Positions 52,283-59,739 of a DNA stretch of 64,000 nt are shown here, in pieces (the stretch's first letter is position 1; every line of letters starts with the position of its first letter). Position numbers and translations under genes: made by a program. The notes beneath the pieces were generated by a model. The model was not told the origin of the DNA, ran no database searches, and saw only the letters and a program-made list of their open reading frames with translations. The DNA is from Lachnospiraceae bacterium (GTDB lineage: Bacteria > Bacillota > Clostridia > Lachnospirales > Lachnospiraceae): NCBI GenBank assembly GCA_910576335.1, contig CAJTIU010000004.1:1-64000 (forward strand), given 5' to 3'.

Positions 52283-53607
52283 TTACTCAGTTGTAGTTGG
52301 GGAATTATCCTCCTGCCCGCTGACTTCCCCGCAGTCAAACGATTCATCCACCTCTGTATTTGGAGTAACTTTCATGTGCTGTAAATGCTTCACATAGTCC
52401 TCAATGTCAAAGGTGTTTTTCGGGTCATAATCGGACAGCTCTTTGTACCTGCTATGCTTCGTTATATCGAATTTATCCGAGAAGAATGGTCTCACGCCTC
52501 TAAGCTGCATGATACATTTCCCGCCGTCCATGACCGCAATCTCATCCTGGCTCATCAGCGCCTTCCCGGTCTTTTGGTAATTCAGACCGTAGGACTGTGA
52601 TGTCCCCCTTGTATCGGAGGTGTTGTAAAGGTCAATGGTTTCCTTTCCTAAAACATCTTCCAGTTCTTTGAGCGTGGTCTTTTCCTTCCCTCCGAGGAAT
52701 AATGTAGTGTCACAATTCCCTTCAATGGTGTCAGCGTTGTCCTTATAAATCGCCTTTAGCTGAGATTTTGACTGTAAAATGATAGATGCCGATATTTCCC
52801 TGCTCCGGATTGTGGCAATCAGCTTCTCAAACTGCGGAATCTGACCGATGTTCGCAAACTCATCCAGCAGCATCCTCACATGAATAGGGAGCCTGCCGTT
52901 ATAAACATCATCCGCCTTGTCACAGAGCAGGTTAAAGAGCTGCGAATACATGATCGACACCACGAAATTAAATGTGGCGTCCGTATCTGAAATAATGACG
53001 AACAATGCTGTTTTCTGTTCCCCAAGCGTGTCAAGTTCCAGATCGTCATACTCCATAAGGTCACGCAGCTCTTTAATGTCAAATGGTGCTAACCTTGCGC
53101 CGCAGCTAATCAGGATAGATTTAGCTGTCTTGCCCGCCGCAAGTTTGTACTTTTTATATTGGCGGACAGCGAAGTGATTCGGGTCTTTTTCCTCCAGTTC
53201 GTCAAACAGCAGGTCAACGGCGTTTTTAAAATTCTCGTCATCTTCCCTCGCTTCGCTTGCATCAATCATATCAATCAGCATGGCGAAATTCTGTTCTTCT
53301 TCCGGGGCTTCATACCAGATATAGGCGATAAGCGCCGTGTAATACAGCTTTTCCGCTTTCACCCAGAAATCCTCGCCGGATTGCTGCCCCTCCCCTTTGG
53401 TGTTGACAATGATCGTGTTTACGAGTTTCAGAATGTCCTTTTCGCTCCGTAAATAGGCGAAAGGATTGTAGTGCATGGACTTTGCGAAGTTTATGGTATT
53501 GAGGACTTTTATCTTATATTTTCCCCGTTTCAGCATCTTTCCGACCTCACACAAAACTGTGCCTTTCGGGTCAGTTACCACGAATGAGCTGTGCATCTGC
53601 ATCAGGT
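52283..53607 (-). CDS. virD4: Type IV coupling protein VirD4, exon 2 (after group II intron)
   Basis: The 3' part of the coupling protein gene. After splicing, the last base of exon 1 joins AC here to give the Asn of KPNLMQMHSS, restoring one 623-residue frame (547 + 1,325 bases). It contains Walker B (LLDEFANIGQIP), the TraG/VirD4 motif VVTDPKGT and the SKSQLKAIY region, and a charged C-terminal tail. VirD4 brings the relaxase-DNA complex to the channel. Without intron splicing the element could not transfer. Confidence 0.9.
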
Positions 53608-56113
53608 ATGAGGTAGGCACCCTGCGCCTTACTGGCTTTCGCCAGCAGGTTTCAGGGAGCCGCCTCCCAAACCGGACGTACACCTCTCAGCGTATCCGGC
53701 TTTCCATGAATCACCTTGATTCTCTGGTTTCGTGTAAGAGTTCAAAGCAGTCAGGACAGAGTGCAAGAGATTTTCTCCGCATCTCCAACATTTTCTTTTC
53801 AAATATATCCCTGCCCTTCAGCGATTTCAGCGTCCTTACATGGTGCATACATAAATACTCTGCCTGCTCCCCACATATTTCGCATTTTCCGGCTTTGATT
53901 CGGTTGATTATCGTATGCCTGCTGTCGTATTTCTTATAGTTCGGCATAACATCCGACACATTGTCATAGCCGTCGCTGTGCTTCTTAAATCCATCATGGT
54001 AAAACTCACAGTATTTCCTCCCTTTTGTTGTGTCATAGGGGATTCTTAGCACTTTGTCTACCATGAAACGCTTTTTAATGGCACTGACTTTTGTCCTGTG
54101 TTTTCCCGCCAGGGTTTTCAGCATACTATAACGCACCATGTAGTAATACTTGTGCAGTACGCCGACATTTTCCGCAATGCGGTAGAAATTATATAACCCT
54201 CGGATTTCCGAATTGAATGTTGATACAATATCAGCATCATTCCGGTTCATCAGGTCTTTCCTCGGCATTGGTCTCCACGTTTCTTTGCCTGTGCCTTTGT
54301 TGCGCTTGACTTGTATCGCCCCACGCTCCATAGCCTTTTTAATCCATTTTTCTTTAGGCACATACAGGAATACTTTTCCGTTCCACACACGTTTCATGTC
54401 GCCGTTTTTACACCGCTTCATGCTTTTAGAGCGCATCACTTTGAAGTCATATCCCAAGTACCTCACCGGCTTGCTGGCATGGGTGATTTCCGTCTTTTCT
54501 TCGGACATTTCAAGGTGCAGCCTCTCTTTCAGGAAGATTCTCACATCCTCTTTGATTTTTTCTGCATCCCTTTTTGAACCAATCACACCGATTACAAAAT
54601 CATCAGCGTAACGGTTGTACTGGATTTTCTTGTACCCTTCCTCAAACGGATTGTAATAATGCTGGTTCATCTTCTCCATTCTGGAATCTTTAAATTCCCT
54701 TATCAGTTCAGGAGTTGACTTTTCAGCGTCTGCCAATGCTTTCCGTGCCTTTTTGTACCTTCTGGACGCACGTTCGTATTCCTTCGTCGTCTTTCTGCGT
54801 TCCGGCTCACGGTCATACTTTTCTTTGTATTCCCGCATAAATTCATCCAGTTCGCTAAGGTAAATATTGGCGCAGATTGGACTGATGCCGCTGCCCTGCG
54901 GCACGCCGGAGTAGGTACAGTTGTATTCCCACTGTTCCATATACCCGGCTTTCAGGAATTTCCAGATAAGGCTGATGAACGCCTCGTCCGCTATCCTTTT
55001 CCGCAATAGTTCCACTAATACATGGTGGTCAAAATTGTCAAAGCACGCATGGATGTCACCTTCCACAACCCATGTGACCCCGGTGAACATTCTTTTCACC
55101 TGCAAAAGCGCCGTATGACAGCTCCGTTTTGGTCTGAAACCATGCGAATAGTCGCTGAATGTCGGCTCATAGATTGCTTCAAGAATCATCCTCACCACTT
55201 CCTGCACCAGCTTGTCATCCGTAGAAGTGATTCCAAGCGGACGCATTTTCCCGTTTTTCTTAGGGATATATTTTCTTTTTGCAGGCTTTGGCTGGTATGT
55301 CCTGTTTCGTATTGATTCGATTATCCGGTTGATTCTGGGCAGGCTCATATTATCCAGTGTCTGCCCGTCTGCCCCCTGCGTCATGCTCCCCTGCGATTTT
55401 GCAATGTTTGCATAGGCAAGGAGATAGAATTCTGGATTGTACAGGTTACGGTACAACCTTTCATATTTGTAGTTTCTTACACTTGCCTTTTCTTCAAGGC
55501 TTTTCAAGACATGAATCGGATTTCTCATAGTGTCTCGCACACCATCCTTTCTGTTTTGAAATTGATTCACTGTTCCCCTTCGCCATGTAGACGGCTTTCC
55601 CGTCCCCGGACTACTATGGGAACTCTGTTGCCGTGGTGGATATTCAGAATCCCGCATTTCAGCGTTTTCATAGCCTTATGGCATTCCACTTTAGGCAATC
55701 CCCGTTTAGTACGGCATAAATGAGCGTTCCATGTTTTCGGTAAGTGTGTGACGTTCGCCTTTTTCCACTCTCCCGTGGCTGAACCTGTTCCGAGTATCAG
55801 CATCCGCATAGCCAAACAATGCGGATGTCAGGAACACTGGCGAGTACAACCTCTCTACGCCAGGAGTACGTCTTTTTCCCGATTTCAGGCTGTCATTCAA
55901 GCAGTTTAGCTTCCACCCTCATACATGGATTTTCATTCCGTCACGCTGACGCCTCTGAGGTTTCAGCGCCCCGTGTCCTCCGTCATGCTATGGTTGCCCT
56001 CCGGTTTCCCTTTTGGGGTTAGACGGGGAATGATAGGTTTGTGGCATATGCCACATGATACTTTTACCTACTACTTGCTCAAGGTAGGATTTATGCCGCC
56101 CTTACGGGCGCAC
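53608..56113 (-). mobile_element. Group II intron inserted in virD4 (2,506 bases)
   Basis: On the minus strand the intron starts GTGCGCCCG at 56113 and ends in AT at 53608. A domain V hairpin is recognisable near 53668-53702 (AGCCGGA ... TCCGGTT, with the AGC triad) and domain VI follows. The 5' 585 bases are the ribozyme domains I-III. Its boundaries were fixed because joining bases 56114 and 53607 exactly restores the conserved VirD4 reading frame. It is inserted in the sense direction, so splicing allows a full VirD4 to be made. The insertion lies six codons after the P-loop. Confidence 0.9.
53711..55528 (-). CDS. ltrA: Group II intron reverse transcriptase/maturase with HNH domain
   Basis: About 605 residues. 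A reverse transcriptase domain has YADD near residue 310 (NRYADDFVIGVIGS) and GVPQGSGISPICANIYL. A maturase (X) domain follows. A C-terminal zinc/HNH-type endonuclease segment has two Cys pairs and His (CEICGEQAEYLCMHH, CPDC). It helps the intron splice and copies it into new sites. The frame continues upstream to 55657, but a ribosome binding site (AAAGGA) near 55545 supports a start at GTG 55540 or ATG 55528. Complete and apparently active. Confidence 0.9.
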   Translation of the reverse strand: MRNPIHVLKSLEEKASVRNYKYERLYRNLYNPEFYLLAYANIAKSQGSMTQGADGQTLDNMSLPRINRIIESIRNRTYQPKPAKRKYIPKKNGKMRPLGITSTDDKLVQEVVRMILEAIYEPTFSDYSHGFRPKRSCHTALLQVKRMFTGVTWVVEGDIHACFDNFDHHVLVELLRKRIADEAFISLIWKFLKAGYMEQWEYNCTYSGVPQGSGISPICANIYLSELDEFMREYKEKYDREPERRKTTKEYERASRRYKKARKALADAEKSTPELIREFKDSRMEKMNQHYYNPFEEGYKKIQYNRYADDFVIGVIGSKRDAEKIKEDVRIFLKERLHLEMSEEKTEITHASKPVRYLGYDFKVMRSKSMKRCKNGDMKRVWNGKVFLYVPKEKWIKKAMERGAIQVKRNKGTGKETWRPMPRKDLMNRNDADIVSTFNSEIRGLYNFYRIAENVGVLHKYYYMVRYSMLKTLAGKHRTKVSAIKKRFMVDKVLRIPYDTTKGRKYCEFYHDGFKKHSDGYDNVSDVMPNYKKYDSRHTIINRIKAGKCEICGEQAEYLCMHHVRTLKSLKGRDIFEKKMLEMRRKSLALCPDCFELLHETRESR

Positions 56114-56660
56114 TCGGTTTCACAAAAAATCTGGTCTTGCCGGAGCCGGAGCCGCCTATCACAAGAATATTTTTATTCCTTGCATATTTTGGCTGTTTCG
56201 GCCTGCCTGACATCATCAGCCTCTCCGTCTGCGTCAGCAGGATATTGTTCTCAAACACGGAATCCATGTAAGGCTCTATGTCCTTTGCGTTGCCCCACCT
56301 GGCAGAACCGTACTCCCTGCCATGCCGGAACTTCTTGGCGTTCTTTGCTTTGAAATATACCGCAAGCCGTAAAGCGATGCCGCAGCACACCCCGATCAGA
56401 AGGTCACTCGGATAGAAACTCGGCAGTGGATTGGAAAATAAACCTTCCAGCCCCGCCATGACTTCCATCATCTTTGCGGAAGCATCCTGCCCCGGCGATA
56501 CCCGCCACAAACACGCTATCTTGTCACAGAAGTATCCGGCAAGCACATAGGGGAGGTTCATCAGGACAAGTTTCTTTTTGTCTACATTCCCGGTCTTTGC
56601 CTTGATATTTTCAGGAATGGATTTTAAGTCTTTGGCTATGCCGTTTATGATATTGCTCAT
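56114..56660 (-). CDS. virD4: Type IV coupling protein VirD4, exon 1
   Basis: The 5' part of the coupling protein. It has two N-terminal membrane segments (about 35-55 and 84-100), then the conserved HGREYGSARWGNAKDIEPY and the P-loop GGSGSGKT (residues 169-176). The exon ends after one base of codon 183; the intron starts at 56113. It starts within four bases of the end of pcfB. Exon 2 is 52283-53607. Confidence 0.92.
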
Positions 56661-57133
56661 AGGCTCTGCCCCCTGTCCTTGTTTTTCTCCCGGCTCCGTT
56701 CCCGGTTCTTGTCCTGCGATACTGCGTCCTTGAAATGGTTCAGTTTCTCCCGTAGGGAAACCCTGCCTTTCTTTTTTTCATTACCATAAACAAATTCTTT
56801 GAATGCCTGTGCGATTGCGTCTGCATCCCTGCCCTTGAAAAGCACCACATATTTTGGCGGTGCGGTTGTCTTGTCTTTCTTTATGGCAAAATCAACATTA
56901 TACTTTTTTGCCACACGCTCAAATGACTTGATGTTGCCGTCCGTGATTTCGATGGACGATGCCCCCACTCCCTCTCCAATGAGCTTTTTCACAGAAGTTT
57001 TTCCATGCGTTCTCTGCGCTTTCTGCTTACGGTGGTTCAGGTACATCTTCATCGCCGCTTTCAGCACGTTGGCATCCAGCTTTGCCGTCTTTATCACAAG
57101 GGCAATCGTTTTTTGTGTCACTTCCTCCTGCAT
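56657..57133 (-). CDS. pcfB: PcfB-family protein
   Basis: A 158-residue cytosolic protein of the PcfB/DUF3801 family (SVKKLIGEGVGASSIEITDGNIKSFERVAKKYNVDFAIKKD...YVVLFKGRDADAIAQAFKEF) with a basic tail. PcfB is needed for conjugative transfer of plasmid pCF10, and here directly precedes the coupling protein gene (four-base overlap). Confidence 0.88.
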   Translation of the reverse strand: MQEEVTQKTIALVIKTAKLDANVLKAAMKMYLNHRKQKAQRTHGKTSVKKLIGEGVGASSIEITDGNIKSFERVAKKYNVDFAIKKDKTTAPPKYVVLFKGRDADAIAQAFKEFVYGNEKKKGRVSLREKLNHFKDAVSQDKNRERSREKNKDRGQSL

Positions 57134-57172
57134 GAAGCACCTCCCTGTTATATTTCCGGGAAAATCCGTGTA

Positions 57173-57232
57173 CTAAGGCGGAATCCCCCGGCAGATAATG
57201 TCATAGACAATCTTCACTTTAAAATACGCCAT
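57173..57232 (-). CDS. Very short translated-looking frame (19 aa)
   Basis: A strong ribosome binding site (GGAAGGAG, four bases before the ATG at 57232) precedes a 19-codon frame beginning MAYFKVKIVYDIICRG. It lies between a palindrome copy and pcfB. It may be a leader peptide that couples translation, or the N-terminal remnant of a longer ICE protein. No family recognised. Confidence 0.4.
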   Translation of the reverse strand: MAYFKVKIVYDIICRGIPP

Positions 57233-57245
57233 AGTTCTCCTTCCC

Positions 57246-57270
57246 ACTTCTGGACATCGTGTCCAAAAGT
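57246..57270. repeat. 25-bp palindrome, copy 8 (touching the stop of the 57270-57701 gene)
   Basis: Arms ACTTCTGGACAT and GTGTCCAAAAGT around a central C. It overlaps the last base of the stop codon and is followed within 10 bases by the ribosome binding site of the 19-aa frame. Confidence 0.85.
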
Positions 57271-57701
57271 TACGGTAACAGGCACTCTGTCCTGATATAA
57301 TCCTCATATACCTTTAATTCCATTTCTGCATCCGTATCATGGGATAAACAGATTCCGGTAAACCCGCAAAGGCTGTCAGCGGTCAGGAAATCTTGATAGA
57401 GCCTGCCAAAATCAGCGGCAAATTTCTCTATGATCTGTTCATGGCTGTCCTCCGGGCAGAGCTGGTAATAAATTTTCCTTCCGCTGCACTTTCCCCGCAT
57501 ATCCGAAAGAAAATAATTCATCTCTCCTGACTGTTTTACCGAAACCTGTATACAGTTGCCCCTCCTCCTTAACTGAAAGCAGGTAACACTACGCCTTGTG
57601 GAAACTGTAATGTTGGGATTCACGCCCGCTTTCCCACAGGCTTCCGCTATTTTCCCCAATAATGCCACGACCGCTTTTTTCTGAAAATCCACCTTTTCCA
57701 T
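57270..57701 (-). CDS. Hypothetical backbone protein (143 aa)
   Basis: A soluble 143-residue protein beginning MEKVDFQKKAVVALLGKIAE, with a strand-rich middle (TCFQLRRRGNCIQVSVKQSGEMNYFLSD) and a helical end. I do not recognise a family. The start at 57701 follows AAAGGAAGAAGA; a longer frame would translate the palindrome at 57716-57740 and place this ribosome binding site inside the gene. It sits between the 220-aa gene and pcfB in the transfer operon. Confidence 0.65.
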   Translation of the reverse strand: MEKVDFQKKAVVALLGKIAEACGKAGVNPNITVSTRRSVTCFQLRRRGNCIQVSVKQSGEMNYFLSDMRGKCSGRKIYYQLCPEDSHEQIIEKFAADFGRLYQDFLTADSLCGFTGICLSHDTDAEMELKVYEDYIRTECLLP

Positions 57702-57715
57702 TCTTCTTCCTTTCC

Positions 57716-57740
57716 ACCTCTGGACATCGTGTCCAGAAGT
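57716..57740. repeat. 25-bp palindrome, copy 9 (just after the stop of the 57743-58405 gene)
   Basis: Arms ACCTCTGGACAT and GTGTCCAGAAGT around a central C, two bases after a stop codon and 14 bases before the next gene's start. Confidence 0.88.
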
Positions 57741-57742
57741 TA

Positions 57743-58405
57743 TCATTTTTCATTAAAGCAGTAGATTGTGTGCAGGTTCGCAGACAGCTCATTGCCCATA
57801 TACCCCACATCATCAAGCAATAATGCCTGGAACAGCACATCGCCCACACCGTCAAGCAGCACAATCCTCTGCTCCGGCTCCGTAAGGTGTCCGTATTCCA
57901 CCCCATCCGAAACAACGGATTTCCTTGCCGCTTCACAATGGGTAAACAAGCCGAGGATATATTTGTTTGACATGATAAACGCATAGGTTTCCTGCCCGTC
58001 ATGTGTCATGCGGCATTTCTCCGCCTCCCCTTCTGGAAGCGTGAAGATACACCGCACCGTTTCCAGACAAAGCCCGCTTTCATAATCCGGCTGTAACCGC
58101 TTCTTGTAACGCTGCACCCTCGCATAAATCCCCTCCCGGTCTATGACGGAATGGGTGCGCTTAAATTGCGGCTTTTTGCAGAGGATATCCAAATCCATAT
58201 ACACGTTGTTGATTATGGTTTTCTCCGCATACTGCCGGAATGACTTTAGCCTTAACAAATAGGCAAGCGCTTCGTCCAGCTTTTCCTCCGATGTAATGGA
58301 CTGGAAAGGCTTGCTGCCAAACTCCAGCCTGTCAAACGCAAGCGGGCAGCTCCCCTTTTTCACTTCACGCTCCATTACCCTCCTGACATCCCGTAATGAT
58401 TCCAT
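57743..58405 (-). CDS. Hypothetical backbone protein (220 aa)
   Basis: A 220-residue soluble protein (MESLRDVRRVMEREVKKGSCPLAFDRLEF at the start). It has helices and strands and no membrane segment or known motif. GGAAGGAG lies six bases before the ATG at 58405, which decides the start. It follows a terminator-bearing leader (58447-58600), so it may be the first gene of a separately controlled transfer operon. Function unknown. Confidence 0.65.
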   Translation of the reverse strand: MESLRDVRRVMEREVKKGSCPLAFDRLEFGSKPFQSITSEEKLDEALAYLLRLKSFRQYAEKTIINNVYMDLDILCKKPQFKRTHSVIDREGIYARVQRYKKRLQPDYESGLCLETVRCIFTLPEGEAEKCRMTHDGQETYAFIMSNKYILGLFTHCEAARKSVVSDGVEYGHLTEPEQRIVLLDGVGDVLFQALLLDDVGYMGNELSANLHTIYCFNEK

Positions 58406-58446
58406 ATCCATCTCCTTCCCGTTTCCTGATGCACTGACCGGAAACA

Positions 58447-58599
58447 ATAAAAAAAGGACAGCTACAAATCTACGGATTCATAACTGCCCTTACGCTGTTC
58501 TCAACCTGTCATTTTTTTAAGACAGAGGTCTTCCACCTCCGTACCTCTGGAAACCTTGCCGGAAGTGTGATTGAAAAGATAATCACACTTCCAGCAAGG
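58447..58599 (-). promoter_or_regulatory. Leader with a 19-base inverted repeat and an intrinsic terminator
   Basis: In the gap before the transfer operon, on the minus strand: a 19-base inverted repeat (58554-58572 with 58581-58599, one mismatch); AGAGGT/ACCTCT (near 58525-58549); then AAGGGCAG / CTGTCCTT followed by six T (58447-58491). A weak promoter-like pair (TTGAGA, 16 bases, TATGAA, near 58475-58502) lies between the second repeat and the terminator. This is either the end of one operon or an attenuator of the next. Confidence 0.5.
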
Positions 58600-58632
58600 C
58601 TTGAAAGTGCCGCCCACCACGCTTTGGCAGGC

Positions 58633-59001
58633 TCATCCTGTTTCGATTCCCGCTGCTTTTGCGAAATGCTGTTTCCTGCCCATAAGCTCATCCCGCTTTT
58701 CTTCCGGCAGCCGTCTAAAAATATCATCATAGTCAATATCCTCTATTTTCATTTCCCTTGCAAGCATGATGAGCTGTGTATGCAGCCATTCTTCCCACAA
58801 ATCTTCAAACAGCCTCCTGCTGTCCGTGAATGTAAAATCATTCTCGAAGCCTGTTGGCGGCGTGTAATATTGCAGCTTCACAAAACCATACCTGCCAACA
58901 TCAACTACCACGATGTCCATATCTTCAAGCTCTGAAAAGGCATCCGCCACTTTCCGGCATTTTTTCTGTTCTTCTTCTGTAATGTATGTTTCTTTCTCCA
59001 T
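58633..59001 (-). CDS. Hypothetical protein (122 aa)
   Basis: A 122-residue acidic protein (MEKETYITEEEQKKCRKVADAFSELEDMDIVVVDVGRYGFVKLQYY) with a C-terminal helix pair (FEDLWEEWLHTQLIMLAREMKIEDIDYDDIFRRL). It looks like a small alpha/beta ICE protein. AAGGAG lies 12 bases before the chosen ATG; an ATG four codons upstream is too close to it. Function unknown. Confidence 0.65.
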   Translation of the reverse strand: MEKETYITEEEQKKCRKVADAFSELEDMDIVVVDVGRYGFVKLQYYTPPTGFENDFTFTDSRRLFEDLWEEWLHTQLIMLAREMKIEDIDYDDIFRRLPEEKRDELMGRKQHFAKAAGIETG

Positions 59002-59031
59002 AAGCACCTGCATCTCCTTACACCTATTTTT

Positions 59032-59355
59032 TTATACATCCGTCAGAATGTCAATCCTTGAAATCCTTTCCATAAGAGTATTATCCGGTTCAAACTCCCG
59101 TAACAGGGAAGTATCAGCGAAGATAAACTTCTCTTTATATTTGTTCATAATATCCATCAGCATTAGGTAACATTCATGGTGATAGAGGAAACTAACAAGG
59201 CAGAGCAGTTCACTGTCCTTTAATTCCTCTATCCTGAAATAATTTTCAAAATCATAGCGGTCTGCAAATTTACAGAAAGCCAGCTTTTCCAACAGCAGCG
59301 CTTTTCCCATTCCGTCCAGTTTCTCATATCTTTCCCGCAGTTCCTTTTTATCCAT
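59032..59355 (-). CDS. Hypothetical protein (107 aa)
   Basis: A helical 107-residue protein (MDKKELRERYEKLDGMGKALLLEKLAFCKFADRYDFENYFRIEELKDSE). AAAAAGGAG lies nine bases before the ATG at 59355; ATGs at 59361 and 59382 are possible. It is divergent from the small XRE gene at 59470 and heads the short unit with the 122-aa gene. No family recognised. Confidence 0.6.
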   Translation of the reverse strand: MDKKELRERYEKLDGMGKALLLEKLAFCKFADRYDFENYFRIEELKDSELLCLVSFLYHHECYLMLMDIMNKYKEKFIFADTSLLREFEPDNTLMERISRIDILTDV

Positions 59356-59469
59356 ATCCATGTACTCCTTTTTGCTTTTCATCTCCGATTTTGGTAACTA
59401 TAACCATCTCCATTATAGGAGCATAATAAAACATATTCAAGTAGAAAGCAGAGGAAAATACCGCACATT

Positions 59470-59694
59470 ATGATTAAATTCGACAAACTTTTTCAAACCT
59501 TAAAGGAAAACGGAATCAGCCAGTACAGCCTTTATACCCGCCACGGTGTCAGTCGGTCACAGATTCAGCGGCTGAAAAATAACCAGTCCGTTACCACCCA
59601 CACGCTGAACATGATATTGAATATTTTGGGCGAAGGCTTTTCCCTGAATGACATCGCTGAATTTACACCGGATACAGAACAGACGGAAGAATAA
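59470..59694 (+). CDS. Small XRE/Cro-type regulator (74 aa)
   Basis: A minimal helix-turn-helix protein (FQTLKENGISQYSLYTRHGVSRSQIQRLKNNQSVTTHTLNMILNIL) with a short acidic tail. It is divergent from the genes leading into the transfer operon and next to repA, the position of a switch regulator. It is a good candidate for controlling the backbone operon. AGAGG lies 14 bases before the start, a rather long spacing. Confidence 0.8.
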   Translation: MIKFDKLFQTLKENGISQYSLYTRHGVSRSQIQRLKNNQSVTTHTLNMILNILGEGFSLNDIAEFTPDTEQTEE

Positions 59695-59711
59695 ACTGTT
59701 CTGTTTTTTCC

Positions 59712-59736
59712 GCCTCTGGACATTGTGTCCAGAAGT
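59712..59736. repeat. 25-bp palindrome, copy 10 (just after the repA stop)
   Basis: Arms GCCTCTGGACAT and GTGTCCAGAAGT around a central T. It lies three bases after the repA stop codon, in the convergent gap with the small XRE gene. Confidence 0.85.
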
Positions 59737-59739
59737 CCG

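Noticed and set aside
53608-53683. Apparent alternative N-terminus of the VirD4 C-terminal part
   Set aside because: These codons are domain VI of the group II intron; the true upstream sequence is exon 1 at 56114-56660.
55567-55900. Small frames in the 5' part of the intron
   Set aside because: They lie in ribozyme domains I-III, which are structured RNA.
58509-58736. Minus-strand frame with a hydrophobic stretch in the leader region
   Set aside because: It overlaps the better-supported 58633-59001 gene in another frame, and its hydrophobic part is the inverted repeat at 58554-58599.
23864-59736. The 25-bp palindromes as intrinsic terminators
   Set aside because: None is followed by a proper T-run on the transcribed strand, and six are inside genes in frame.
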